The position numbers and the translations under genes are program-made. Below the pieces are notes generated by a model that did not search any database, had not been told where the DNA came from, and was given only the letters and a program-made list of their open reading frames with translations. Below, one piece after another: positions 26,594 through 35,663 of a DNA stretch of 64,000 bases. How positions within the stretch are numbered: the first letter of the stretch is position 1; each line of letters opens with the position of its first letter. Location of the stretch: NCBI GenBank assembly GCA_965220045.1, contig OZ244803.1, forward strand, positions 2,914,001-2,978,000, given 5' to 3'. The DNA is from VXOZ01 sp965220045. Lineage in GTDB: Bacteria; Chloroflexota; UBA11872; VXOZ01.

Positions 26594-26624
26594 GAAGATG
26601 GATTCCCGCTTTCGCGGGAATGAC
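26594..26624 (-). repeat. Dispersed GTCATTCCCGCGAAAGCGGG-type palindromic repeat, inverted
   Basis: GAAGATGGATTCCCGCTTTC followed by GCGGGAATGAC, the complement of the copies at 18132 and 25205. The 733-base gap 26064-26796 contains this, the two 54-bp repeats and a hairpin at 26718-26742; no gene is supported. Confidence 0.85.
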
Positions 26625-26717
26625 GACTTGAAACGCTTGTTTTACTTAATCTCCTAAATTGCTCTACTTAGACTCCTGACTTAGAAGCCTGGCCGCTACA
26701 CTCTCCGGTCTTACCGT

Positions 26718-26742
26718 AGCGCGGGGGCTTGTCCCCCGCGCT
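26718..26742. repeat. Strong GC-rich hairpin after the amidohydrolase gene
   Basis: A perfect 10-bp stem, AGCGCGGGGG/CCCCCGCGCT, with loop CTTGT. It lies 55 bases beyond the stop of the minus-strand gene but lacks a T-run on that strand. Confidence 0.55.
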
Positions 26743-26796
26743 TTGCTCCATCGTTAGGCACGCACGCCAGCCTGGCGCCATGCAGCGCACCCACAC

Positions 26797-27582
26797 TCAC
26801 AGTGATTCGCCGTTAGCACTCTCATCATAGCCTTGTCGCGCAAAGAGCGCCGCGGCATTGCGGTGAAGAATCTGCTCCTTCGCGACCGGCGAGATGTCCG
26901 CGCCGTACACCTTGGCCAATTGCGACGCGAACGATCTGCCGGTCGCATCGCTGCCGTACACCACCCGTTTCGCGCCCATATGGCGGACAAGCATCTCCGT
27001 GTAGCCGTTCGTGGCCTCATTGCCGCCGAGGTCCATGAGCACGTTGCGCAGGCCGAGAGCGCACTTCACGCCGTATTCGTAGTCGCTGCCGGCGTGACCC
27101 CACAGAAACGTGACGTCAGGATGCCGCAGCGCCATCTCGCGCATCTCCTGCGGCGTGGTTTCGGTTGGCAGCGTGCCGCCGGCCTCAATGTTCGTGTGCT
27201 GCAGCACCGGCAGCTTGAAATGCGCGCAGAGCTCGAGAATGGGACCCAATCGCACGTCGTTCCCCTTGAGCGCCATCCAGAGCTTTACGCCCTGCGGGCC
27301 CACGTGCTGCGTAATCCGCTGCCGCAGTTCTGCACAAGCCGCTGCGCCGTGCGCCGGATTGAGGTACCAGAAGGGAATGACGCGCTGCGGATGCTCCCGC
27401 GCCGCCGCTGCCGTGCGGTCGTTGCAGGCGGCCACAAATACTGCCGATGGAAAGTGCGGCGAGGTAGTGCCTTCCAGGTTGATGGAGTTGAGGCAGAGCA
27501 CCATTTCAAGCCGCTCGGCCTGGCGCAGCGCCTGCGCCAACTGCGCGTCACTGCGGTAATGCACGTGCACGTCTATGATCAT
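26797..27582 (-). CDS. Amidohydrolase-2 family hydrolase, paralogue of the 25287-26063 gene
   Basis: A 261-residue hydrolase with intact metal-site motifs: IDVHVHY, VLQHTNIEAGG, FLWGHAGSD and VVYGSDATG. The stretch around INLEGTTSPHFPSAVFVAACN is nearly identical in pattern to its paralogue. The two differ more around residues 95-110. No clear ribosome binding site precedes the ATG. It diverges from queF, with 113 bases between the starts. Confidence 0.83.
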   Translation of the reverse strand: MIIDVHVHYRSDAQLAQALRQAERLEMVLCLNSINLEGTTSPHFPSAVFVAACNDRTAAAAREHPQRVIPFWYLNPAHGAAACAELRQRITQHVGPQGVKLWMALKGNDVRLGPILELCAHFKLPVLQHTNIEAGGTLPTETTPQEMREMALRHPDVTFLWGHAGSDYEYGVKCALGLRNVLMDLGGNEATNGYTEMLVRHMGAKRVVYGSDATGRSFASQLAKVYGADISPVAKEQILHRNAAALFARQGYDESANGESL

Positions 27583-27695
27583 GGGAAATCACTTGGCTCC
27601 GCTGCTTTACGTCACGCAGCCCAGCCAGTAGCTACTGGAATCCTCTGCGGCCAAGATACGGCATAGCATTACAATAGAATAAAGGCCAGATCCAA

Positions 27696-28169
27696 TTGCG
27701 TCCCAGAAAGCACAATGAGGAGTTGCCGGTGCCGGAATCGCTCGATGACATCAAGGAACGCTATGAAGCGCTGGACATCAAACTGGAGGTCGCCGGTGAG
27801 GATGCCATCGACCCTGGCTTCCTGCTCACCTTTCCCTATGACTACGCCGACAATCCGGCTGAGATTGTGATCGACACGCATGAGTTCACGGCGGTCTGCC
27901 CGTGGACCGGGCTGCCGGACACCGGCGACATGACTATTACCTACGTGCCGCGCGAGAAGTGCATCGAGCTCAAGTCGCTCAAGTACTACCTGCTCTCCTA
28001 CCGGCAGGTGGGCATTGTACAGGAGCACGCCGCCAGCCGCATTCTCGACGACCTCGTGCGGGTGTGCGCCCCCCGCACTATGACGGTGCGCCTGGACTAC
28101 ACGCCGCGGGGCGGCCTGCACACGGTGGTGACGGTGCGGTATCGGCCGGAAGCGCAGGTCTCGGCTTAA
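27696..28169 (+). CDS. queF: NADPH-dependent 7-cyano-7-deazaguanine reductase QueF
   Basis: QueF reduces preQ0 to preQ1 in queuosine biosynthesis, in the cytoplasm. The 157-residue size fits the short, unimodular type. The preQ0-thioimide Cys lies in TAVCPWTGLPDTGD, and the QueF signature ELKSLKYYLLSYRQVGI is present. Downstream, EHAASRILDDL and a C-terminal strand match the T-fold. The TTG at 27696 has AAAGG about ten bases upstream. A GTG at 27729 preceded by GAGGAG is an alternative that would shorten the protein by 11 residues. It converges with the queuosine-precursor transporter gene, so the two form a functional pair on opposite strands. Confidence 0.95.
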   Translation: MRPRKHNEELPVPESLDDIKERYEALDIKLEVAGEDAIDPGFLLTFPYDYADNPAEIVIDTHEFTAVCPWTGLPDTGDMTITYVPREKCIELKSLKYYLLSYRQVGIVQEHAASRILDDLVRVCAPRTMTVRLDYTPRGGLHTVVTVRYRPEAQVSA

Positions 28170-28205
28170 GCGCCAGAAATGCCAGCGCTATAGACAGCGA
28201 TTGGA

Positions 28206-28958
28206 TTACGCCTCGGCGGTTTCAGCAGCGTTGACCATCGTATCCGGGTCGCCGCCGAAGATGCCGAACGGGTTCAGGGAGTGCGGCGCGTCGTAGACAT
28301 CCATGCGCTCGGTGCGCTTGAGCCAACCCACGACCAGGTACGTCAGCGGCGTGGCGACGACTTCGTAGACCGTCTTGGCGACCCACGCCAGGACCATGGC
28401 GCGCAGCACGTCCATCATCGGCCAGATGCCGGAGATACCAAAGGCAATGCCGTAGAACATAACCGAGTCGACGCCCTGACCGACCACCGTGGACGATATA
28501 GTGCGGAGCCACAGGTGGCGGCCCTCCGTGCGGTTCTTGAGGACGACCATTACCATGGCGTTGGAAAACTCGCCGATCAAGTAGGCTATGAACGAACCCG
28601 CCAAGACCCAGCCGGTGGTGCCGAGAATAGCATTGTAGGCCTCCTGGTCTTCCCAGAAGACGGCGCCGGGAATGATGCCGCCGAGATAGAAGAAAACGAC
28701 CATGAGCAGGTTGCAGGCAAAGCCCAACCAGATGACGCCGCGCGCCACCCGAAAGCCGTATACCTCCGTGAGAACATCGCTAATGATGTAGCTCAACGGG
28801 AAACAGATGATGGCAATGGATACTATGTAGCTGGTACTGCCAAGGAACTCAAAGGGCAATTCAAAGATCGAAAGAGGTTTGGCGGCGATGACGTTGCTGA
28901 TCAGCAGTATCGTTACTGCCACGGCGGCGATGATCACGAGCTTGCCGGAAAACCGCAT
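28206..28958 (-). CDS. YhhQ/VUT-type queuosine precursor transporter
   Basis: A 250-residue inner-membrane protein of the VUT/YhhQ family, which imports preQ0 or preQ1. About six hydrophobic helices are present. Family motifs are LSYIISDVLTEVYGFR near residue 54, AYLIGEFSNAMVMVVLK and WLRTISSTVVGQGVDS. The C-terminal 40 residues are hydrophilic. It ends 36 bases from queF in a convergent arrangement. Salvage of queuosine precursors plus reduction of preQ0 fits a cell that may not make preQ0 itself; genes queC, queD and queE are not in the window. Confidence 0.9.
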   Translation of the reverse strand: MRFSGKLVIIAAVAVTILLISNVIAAKPLSIFELPFEFLGSTSYIVSIAIICFPLSYIISDVLTEVYGFRVARGVIWLGFACNLLMVVFFYLGGIIPGAVFWEDQEAYNAILGTTGWVLAGSFIAYLIGEFSNAMVMVVLKNRTEGRHLWLRTISSTVVGQGVDSVMFYGIAFGISGIWPMMDVLRAMVLAWVAKTVYEVVATPLTYLVVGWLKRTERMDVYDAPHSLNPFGIFGGDPDTMVNAAETAEA

Positions 28959-29118
28959 AGACCCCGAGACTCCCTTGGCGCTGGTGGCTAGACCTGCCTG
29001 ACGTTTCGCAGGCAGTATAGTGGAATGTGCATTGTCAATTCAAGGCGCGGGGCGGGGCAAGGAACACGATGGCAGGACAGCGTAGACGTGGGCAAACGCC
29101 CGTGGGAGGGTATAGCAA

Positions 29119-30765
29119 GTGAGCGTCGATGCGGGTTTAGTGGGTCATTGGGTATTGGACGGCGATTGCGACGATCGCTCCGGCAACGGCAATCACGGAC
29201 GGAGCGAGGGCGGGCTCGCGTTTTCGGCGCCGCTGCCGCTGGGCGGTGGGCCGGGCGCGGCCTTGTTCGACGGGCGCGGCGCGGGTATCACGGTGCCGCA
29301 CAACGAAAACCTGGCGCTCGGTACCGGTGACTTCTCGCTTGCGGCGTGGGTGAAAACGGACCGGATCACCACCGACGTGCCCGGCGACATCCTGAGCAAA
29401 TACTGCTCCACCACGCGCCGCGGCTTGAACTTCGGGATGCAGTCGGCGGCGGGCGTCGGCTCTTCCCAAAGCAACTGGCGCAACGTCTTCTTTGGCATCG
29501 ATGACGGCAAGCTGGAACCGGCGTGGACCAATCACGGCCGGCCCGGCAACGCGGTTTTCATCAAGGCGCTTGCCGTGCACGACGGCGCGCTCTATGCCGG
29601 CACCTATGAGGGCGAGGCGGGCGAGACCGGCCACGTGTATCGCTTTGCCGGCGGCACCGACTGGGAAGACTGCGGCGCGCCGGCCGGCTGCAACGCCGTC
29701 AGCACGCTGGCGGAATTCAATGGCGACCTCTACGCGGCCACAAGCTGCTATCGCGCCCAGGGTTCCAGCCTGCCGAATTCGCCGAACCGCGTGCCGGGCG
29801 GCAGCGTCTACCGCTACGCCGGCGGCCAGGAGTGGGTGGACTGCGGCCAGCTTGGCGACGCCGAGGACGTGTTCGGCTTGGCGGTCTACAATGGCGAACT
29901 CTACGGCTCAGCGATGTATTCGGCGGGCATGTTCAAATATGCGGGCGGCAAGACCTGGCTGCCGTGCGGCGATCCGGGCACGCGGGTGGCGGTGCTCGGC
30001 GTCTTCCAAGGCGGGCTCTACGCCAGCGGCTACGACGTGGGCGGCGTCTTTCGCTACGAGGGTGGGCAACGCTGGTCGTTCCGCGGCAATGCGGCGGATT
30101 CCACCCAGCTCTATTCCTTCGCCTCGTACCAGGGCCGGCTGCATACCGGCGTCTGGCCCAGCGGGTCCGTCTACCGCCAGGACGACGGCCTGCCGTGGCT
30201 GAATTGCGGGCGCCTGGGCGAGGAACTGGAAGTCATGGGCATGATGGTCTACAACGGCAAGCTCTACGGGGGCACGCTGCCCACGGGCTCCGTCTACCGC
30301 TACGACGGCGAGGGCAATTGGGTGAGCACCGGCCAGCTCGACACCACGCCGGACGTGCGTTACCGCCGCGCCTATACCATGGCGGTCTACCAGGGCCGCC
30401 TCTTCAGCGGCACGCTGCCGTCGGGCAACGTGCTCTCGTTGGAGGCCGGCAAGAACGTGACCCACGACCACGCGCTCCCAGGTGGCTGGCATCATCTTGC
30501 TGCAGTGCGCGCAGATGGGGTCTTGCGGCTCTTCATAGACGGCGCACTGGTATCAGAATCCGCGTCCTTCAACGCCGCCGACTACGACCTCTCAATCGAA
30601 GAACCACTCCAGATCGGCAACGGCCAAATCGGCCCCTTCAGCGGCAGCCTGAGCGACGTGCGCCTCTACAACCGCGCACTGAGCGACACGCAAGTCGCGG
30701 CGATCTTTGCAAGACAGCGCCTGTGGAGAGAGAGACCGGAACTACGCAAGCCCACTCATTCGTAG
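29119..30765 (+). CDS. LamG-like domain protein split by an inserted beta-propeller
   Basis: A 548-residue protein. Residues 1-125 are the first half of a concanavalin-like LamG domain (GHWVLDGDCDDRSGNGNHG; DFSLAAWVKT). The second half is at residues 445-535 (GGWHHLAAVRADGVLRLFID; IGPFSGSLSDVRLYNRALSD). Between them lie about seven repeated units of the form VYNGxLYxGTxxxGxVYRYxGGxxWxxCGxLG, which should fold as a beta-propeller. No signal peptide is visible, which is unusual for such carbohydrate-binding folds. GGGAGGG eight bases before the GTG supports the start. The function is unknown; LamG folds usually bind glycans. A shortened copy of its 3' end lies at 42890-43016. Confidence 0.75.
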   Translation: MSVDAGLVGHWVLDGDCDDRSGNGNHGRSEGGLAFSAPLPLGGGPGAALFDGRGAGITVPHNENLALGTGDFSLAAWVKTDRITTDVPGDILSKYCSTTRRGLNFGMQSAAGVGSSQSNWRNVFFGIDDGKLEPAWTNHGRPGNAVFIKALAVHDGALYAGTYEGEAGETGHVYRFAGGTDWEDCGAPAGCNAVSTLAEFNGDLYAATSCYRAQGSSLPNSPNRVPGGSVYRYAGGQEWVDCGQLGDAEDVFGLAVYNGELYGSAMYSAGMFKYAGGKTWLPCGDPGTRVAVLGVFQGGLYASGYDVGGVFRYEGGQRWSFRGNAADSTQLYSFASYQGRLHTGVWPSGSVYRQDDGLPWLNCGRLGEELEVMGMMVYNGKLYGGTLPTGSVYRYDGEGNWVSTGQLDTTPDVRYRRAYTMAVYQGRLFSGTLPSGNVLSLEAGKNVTHDHALPGGWHHLAAVRADGVLRLFIDGALVSESASFNAADYDLSIEEPLQIGNGQIGPFSGSLSDVRLYNRALSDTQVAAIFARQRLWRERPELRKPTHS

Positions 30766-30937
30766 CTAAACTCTACGGGGGACTTAAATCTTTTCCCGCC
30801 CTCTTGAGCGGGTCTTTGGCACCAGCGGATGAGTGAAACGGTTCTACGGGGACTATGGAAGACGTAGAACATCATCTGGGTAGCGCACTAGTGAGATCCG
30901 CAACCTCCTCGGGAATTCGTGCAGAGAGGAAGCTGGC

Positions 30938-31612
30938 ATGAAATCGAACGGGCGCATCAAGGTACTGGTGGTAGACGACCACCCCATTGTGAGGGAGGGG
31001 CTGAAATACGTCCTGGAGCAGTCTGGTGAGTTCGAGGTTGTGGGAGTAGCGGGGGACGGCGTGGAGGCAGTCAGAGCGGCGGCCGAGTTGTGTCCAGACA
31101 TAGTGGTGATGGATGTCATGATGCCAAGGAAGGACGGAGTGGAAGCTTGTCGCGATATCATGGATTCCGCCCCCGAGACGCGCGTCGTCATGCTGACGGT
31201 CGCGAACGAGGAAACGGCGGTGCTGGAGGCGGTGGCCGCTGGTGCAACCGGGTATCTTCAGAAGGAAACCGACAGGGAACGGCTTCTGTCGACGCTGCGA
31301 GGCGTGTTCCGGGGGGAGTTCCGCTTGCCCGCTGAGGCTGTGCGGGGTGTGGTCGCGGCGGTCCGCGGTGTCTCAGAGGCGGGCGATGCCGCCGATGCCG
31401 CTGGGCTGACTGCGAGGGAGCGGGAGATACTCGTATCTTTTGCCGGGGGGATGTCGTATGCCCGGATAGCGGAACAGAGAAACATTATGCCGGTGACTGT
31501 GCGAAACGCCATCTACGGTATCCAGCAGAAGTTGGGCGTCACCTCGATGCAGAGTCTGGTGCTTTGGGCAGCTCGGAACGGGTTGCTGGATGACTATGAC
31601 CCGGAGAGTTAG
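30938..31612 (+). CDS. NarL/LuxR-type response regulator
   Basis: A 224-residue two-component response regulator. The receiver domain has the acidic pair in VLVVDDHP, the phospho-acceptor Asp59 in DIVVMDVMMP and Lys in TGYLQKET. The C-terminal LuxR-type helix-turn-helix covers LTAREREILVSFAGG to VRNAIYGIQQKLG. A GAGG site precedes the ATG. Its 3' end overlaps the start of the histidine kinase by 23 bases, so the pair is translationally coupled. The next gene is a lipoprotein with a fibronectin-III domain, a possible target or sensor partner. Confidence 0.92.
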   Translation: MKSNGRIKVLVVDDHPIVREGLKYVLEQSGEFEVVGVAGDGVEAVRAAAELCPDIVVMDVMMPRKDGVEACRDIMDSAPETRVVMLTVANEETAVLEAVAAGATGYLQKETDRERLLSTLRGVFRGEFRLPAEAVRGVVAAVRGVSEAGDAADAAGLTAREREILVSFAGGMSYARIAEQRNIMPVTVRNAIYGIQQKLGVTSMQSLVLWAARNGLLDDYDPES

Positions 31613-32894
31613 GGATATTCACCCGAGGAATCAGCGGTGTTCGGAAAGGGAGACTACTCAAGGCTCCCGATACAGCCGGGCCGTCCACCTGATCACTTCG
31701 GCGGCAGGTGCCATTGGCATGATGGGCTGGGAGCACAGCGACGGCGACCCGGACGGGTTGAGATTCCTCGCGAGGACTTTCGTCTGGGCACGCTGGTTCA
31801 TCCTCGCCTTTGGTCTCGTGCTGTGGGTGTACCGACCTGTGGATTGGCAGGAGACCTATGCGGTCTACGTGCCGGCAATCTTGCTGTATGTAGGGCTCAA
31901 CGGATACACGCACTACCGGCTGGCGACGGAGAAGGCCGTGACGCGGGGCTGGATTCTCCTAAATGCAACGCTGGATGTATTCATACTCTCGAGTGCCATT
32001 GCAGCAGGCGAAGGCTTCGGTCACGATTACTTGCACTTGCTGTACTACCCTCAGCTTGCCGGGTACGCGGTGGTTCTCACGTCTTTTCGGCTCACGATGG
32101 TCTGCGCGACTTTTGTAGCCATTCTGTATCTGGTCATCAGCCTGACCATTGGGGACCGGATTGACACTGCTGGGACGGAGGAGAAGACCCTGTTCGCCCG
32201 GATTTGCGTCATGTTTGCGGTGGCCGCTATCGTCAATATCATCGCCAAGTTCGAGCGATTGAGGTGGAGGCAGTCTGTGGAACGCGAGCGCGAACTGCAG
32301 CGTGAGCGGGTCGAGTTCTCCCAATCGATCCACGATACCACAGCTCAGTTGGCTTACATGATCGGTCTCGGAGTCGACACTGCCAGGGCCCAGGCCGGGG
32401 TAGCCAACCCGGAGCTGGCCGCCACCTTGGAGGCGACCTCCCGGCTGTCCCGCTCCGCCATCTGGGAGCTGAGACACCCCATCAATATGGGCGGCATCTA
32501 CGAGGGTCGTGCGTTGGGTTCCGCTTTGAAGTCCCACGCCGCCAATTTCACCAACGTCACGTCTGTGCCCTGCGAGTTGACACAGACTGGTGTCGAGCCG
32601 TCCCTCTCCACCGAGACCAGGGGCCTGCTCTTCTCGATCGCTCACAACGCACTCACCAACGCTTACCGCCATGCCCAGGCAAGCAAGGTGGTGATCCACC
32701 TAGCGTGTGAGAAGGAGGAGGTGCGGCTGTCGGTGTCAGACAACGGAATAGGGCTTCCCAGCGACTATGCGCAGCACGGTCACGGCTTCGCGAACATGGA
32801 CGGGGACGCCCAGAGATTGGGAGGCCGTCTTGTCGTCGAAGAAAGTGGCGCTATGGGCGGAGCGACCGTGACATGTGTGATTCCGCAGGGTTGA
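31590..32894 (+). CDS. DesK/NarX-type sensor histidine kinase
   Basis: A 434-residue membrane sensor kinase. After a hydrophilic N-terminus of about 60 residues come five or six hydrophobic helices (residues about 65-215). A coiled linker rich in Arg and Glu (RWRQSVERERELQRERVEF) follows. The HisKA_3 phospho-acceptor His is in SQSIHDTTAQL. The ATPase domain has AHNALTNAYRHAQASKV (N box), VSDNGIGLP (G1) and GHGFANM (G2). This is the partner of the overlapping NarL-type regulator. The signal is unknown; the all-membrane sensor part resembles DesK-like intramembrane sensing. Confidence 0.9.
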   Translation: MTMTRRVRDIHPRNQRCSERETTQGSRYSRAVHLITSAAGAIGMMGWEHSDGDPDGLRFLARTFVWARWFILAFGLVLWVYRPVDWQETYAVYVPAILLYVGLNGYTHYRLATEKAVTRGWILLNATLDVFILSSAIAAGEGFGHDYLHLLYYPQLAGYAVVLTSFRLTMVCATFVAILYLVISLTIGDRIDTAGTEEKTLFARICVMFAVAAIVNIIAKFERLRWRQSVERERELQRERVEFSQSIHDTTAQLAYMIGLGVDTARAQAGVANPELAATLEATSRLSRSAIWELRHPINMGGIYEGRALGSALKSHAANFTNVTSVPCELTQTGVEPSLSTETRGLLFSIAHNALTNAYRHAQASKVVIHLACEKEEVRLSVSDNGIGLPSDYAQHGHGFANMDGDAQRLGGRLVVEESGAMGGATVTCVIPQG

Positions 32895-33147
32895 GCTTAG
32901 CCACTCCACAGTAACAGCTCGCAGAGGAATCGTCGACCGAGCTCCAGTATCCCTGTTCCTCCGCTGGCGCGGCGCAAGTTGACTGAGTAAAGCACTTGGC
33001 GCGCGAGCCATGAACACTTACTGCCCCAAAATAGGGCAAATGCCCTGGATGACCGGGGGCATTTGGTACTTGTTTGCTGCGAAGTCTCGTTGTTACATTG
33101 GCCAAGGCACCAAAAAAGCTGTCAGGTAACCATGTCGGAGGCTTCCT

Positions 33148-34335
33148 GTGAACAACATCGCTAGGCCCTGTATCCCAGCCATATCCGTTCTATTGGTCGT
33201 TGTGCTGACCCTTGCCTTCGTCGCCTGTGGGGGCGACGAAGAGGTCCAAGAGGATGTGACCACGGCAACGACCGCTGGTGAACAATCTTCCGCAACTACG
33301 CCTAAGGCCGAGTTGCCAACCACTTTGAGAGCGTCCCTTGACGAGTACATCTCGATGGTGTGCGGCGAGACTGTGATGGAGGTGAACTCATGGGAAGGAG
33401 GGGACTCCCTCAGGGAACTCTCTGCGGGCCTGGGTTTCGTCAACAAGCAGTTGAGTGCGTTGGAGCCCCCTAGGGAAGTGGCCGAATGGCACCACGCTCA
33501 GATTGCCTATGCGGGGATCTTCAAGGAGACCGTAGACGACTTCCTCAAAGACCCGGGGGATCAGACGGAGGATGATTTCGTCATCTCGTTGTTCTTCACC
33601 GTTGGGCCCCATTTCGAGCCCGTTGAGAAGGCCATAGCCACCATGGACCCGGAGGTCCGGGCCCGCATGATTGAAGCTGGCTGCATTGACGAGGAGCCGA
33701 CAGCCTCAGCCCAGCCTGAGATTCAGAGGGAAGAGGTACCGGTGGGAGGCAGCGCAAGCGGGACTCTGAGTGAGTCTGAAGGTATCGCCTACCTCCAATT
33801 TCAGGCCGAGATGGGACAGAAATACCTCATTAAGGTGACTTGGGAAGGCCTTGCGAGAATCCGGCTGCTCGTCAAGGACCCTCCTGATCCAAGGGTCAGT
33901 TTCATAGACCAGTCAAACTCCTCAGATTCCCCATTCATCCGCCAATGGACGGCACCCGAGTCAGGCACATTCCATATTGAAGTGTGGGCCCTTGAAGGGG
34001 TGGGATCCTTCAACATCTCGGTTTCGTTAGACGACACCCCCGGCTCTCCGACCGGCGTTAGCGCAGCCTGGAGAGGTTCGGAAGTGAGGGTCAGTTGGGA
34101 CCCTGTGGATGGGGCGGACTACTACAACGTCTACCATGACGATGGTGGCAGCAATGTGTATTGTAAAGTCGACAGCGGGGGCAATGCCAGCTTCTGCAGG
34201 GAGCGAGCCACCGACGTGACCTCGACCAGCTATGTCGACACTGACCCAAGCAGGAGAGAGAATCACTATTGGGTTGCCGCCTGCAACAGTAGCGGTTGCT
34301 CAGAGATCGACTCTGACAACCCGGCCACCCCTTAG
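33148..34335 (+). CDS. Lipoprotein with C-terminal fibronectin type III domain
   Basis: A 395-residue lipoprotein. A GTG start with GGAGG six bases upstream begins a hydrophobic signal ending in the lipobox FVAC, followed by GGDEE and a Thr/Ala-rich linker. A helical region (about 55-180) is followed by a beta-rich domain around residues 200-295. That domain (SASGTLSESEGIAYLQF, then ESGTFHIEVWALEGVG) looks like a pre-peptidase C-terminal/PPC-type sandwich. The last 95 residues are a fibronectin-III domain (VSWDPVDGADYYNVYHDD; YWVAACNSSGCSEI). It is anchored on the outside of the cell membrane. The adjacent decayed gene carries related fibronectin-III units. Confidence 0.75.
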   Translation: MNNIARPCIPAISVLLVVVLTLAFVACGGDEEVQEDVTTATTAGEQSSATTPKAELPTTLRASLDEYISMVCGETVMEVNSWEGGDSLRELSAGLGFVNKQLSALEPPREVAEWHHAQIAYAGIFKETVDDFLKDPGDQTEDDFVISLFFTVGPHFEPVEKAIATMDPEVRARMIEAGCIDEEPTASAQPEIQREEVPVGGSASGTLSESEGIAYLQFQAEMGQKYLIKVTWEGLARIRLLVKDPPDPRVSFIDQSNSSDSPFIRQWTAPESGTFHIEVWALEGVGSFNISVSLDDTPGSPTGVSAAWRGSEVRVSWDPVDGADYYNVYHDDGGSNVYCKVDSGGNASFCRERATDVTSTSYVDTDPSRRENHYWVAACNSSGCSEIDSDNPATP

Positions 34336-34428
34336 AATCGGCCGTGGCACCTGTGTCGCCGAACGATCCGCGACCTCGCGGATCACTAGATACGCCGCCC
34401 ACCACTCGCCGCCTAGGGGGTAGCCGAT

Positions 34429-35147
34429 TTGCTGGGGAAACCAATCAACGTGCTCGCCAACGGTGTGAGAATGGCTTGGATTAGATCAGCCATTGCTCTG
34501 GCGGTGATCGCGTGGGGTTCTTCTGTCCCTGCTCCGGAGGCGGGGAGGCCCTTGCTCCCGCGGCCACCCTCGAGGCTACTCCGGAGTGGCCTCCCGCATT
34601 CCCCCCTCGGAACCTGCGCGTGGTGGACAGGGCCGAAGGCTCCCTCGCGGTCGTGTGGAACGCTGCCAGCCGCGCGACGCATTACGACGGCCAGCGCAGA
34701 GATTCAGTGGATGGAGAGTACGCCATAATGGCGACCGAGGTGACCGCTCTCAGCCTTGTGGACGAGGGCCTGCAACCAGATAGCGTCTACAACTACGTGG
34801 TAAGGGCGTGCAACCACCTTGGATGTATTGACTTTGAAGTTGACCTGGTGGTGGCTTTCACCGAGTCTGATGCTGCTTTAGGCGCCCCGGCGGTTCCCAA
34901 GGACGTTTGAGTCGTCAGGAAGTAGACTGCGGTCTTTCCTGACCACGACGAAGTGACCTGGGCCGGGGTGGAGGGCGCTACCTAATACTACGAGGTATAC
35001 AGAACTGGTGATAGACTGACGGCGGTGAGTGCGCCATTGACCATCAGTTCGTACACGGACTTGGGCCGCTCCTTAGAGCTGTCATTCGGAACCTACTACC
35101 AGGTCCGGGCGTGCGACAAGTCTGGCTGCTCCCCCTTAGCGCGGTAA
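34429..35147 (+). pseudogene. Decayed fibronectin-III lipoprotein gene
   Basis: A lipoprotein-like signal (ARG-rich start then SAIALAVIAWG) is in the frame beginning at 34429. The mature part, from CSGGGEALAP onward, lies in the frame of 34512-34910, so a frameshift separates them near 34520. That frame holds one fibronectin-III unit (NLRVVDRAEGSLAVVWNAAS; YNYVVRACNHLGC). It then crosses in-frame TGA (34908), TAG (34923) and TAA (34983) while still encoding a second unit (EVTWAGVEGAT; YYEVYRTGDRL; YYQVRACDKSGCSPL) up to a TAA at 35145. It is probably a duplicate of the preceding lipoprotein gene. Confidence 0.75.
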
Positions 35148-35252
35148 TATCCCCATCGAATAGTTTGCAATTCAGTCATGGCAAGCCCACCAAGTGCCTG
35201 GATCGGCCAGACTGCGCCCGCGACCCGAACAGGCCAATACGGTCGGTCGTCG

Positions 35253-35636
35253 TTACGTCTGCATCATCTGGATCAGGTTGCCGCAGGTGTCGTCAAAGAC
35301 CGCAATAGAAACGGGGCCCATTTCTGTTGGCTCCATCGTGAAAACTACGCCCAGTGACTTCAGTTTTTCATACTCTGCCTGGATGTCCGTAACGCCAAAG
35401 GACTGCGCTGGGATGCCTTGGTCGAATAGCCCTTTTTGATATGCCTGTGCCACCGGGTTTTCATTGGGTTCAAGCAGCAGCTCGGTCCCATCCGGGTCAT
35501 CGGGCGAGACGACCGTAAGCCACTTGTGTTCCCCCGCAGGCACGTCATGCTTCTTCACAAAGCCGAGGGTCTCTGTATAGAACTTCAGGGCTTCGTCCTG
35601 GTCACGTACGAAAACGCCGGTGAGTATTATTTGCAT
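35253..35636 (-). CDS. VOC (glyoxalase/bleomycin-resistance/dioxygenase) family protein
   Basis: A 127-residue vicinal-oxygen-chelate fold protein. The paired beta-alpha-beta-beta-beta units are visible: GVFVRDQDEALKFYTETLGF opens the first, and DIQAEYEKLKSLGVVF the second. The C-terminus IAVFDDTCGNLIQMMQ is the usual ending. The metal-ligand His/Glu set is not fully clear. It lies 27 bases downstream of an ArsR-type repressor gene in one operon, a frequent bacterial arrangement. Members include glyoxalases, antibiotic-binding proteins and dioxygenases; the ligand here is unknown. Confidence 0.88.
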   Translation of the reverse strand: MQIILTGVFVRDQDEALKFYTETLGFVKKHDVPAGEHKWLTVVSPDDPDGTELLLEPNENPVAQAYQKGLFDQGIPAQSFGVTDIQAEYEKLKSLGVVFTMEPTEMGPVSIAVFDDTCGNLIQMMQT

Positions 35637-35663
35637 GTCCGGTGTCCCTTTCTTTGCATAGTG

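Noticed and set aside
26718..26742. Intrinsic terminator for the minus-strand amidohydrolase gene
   Set aside because: The hairpin is strong but has no T-run on the minus strand, so it is listed only as a hairpin.
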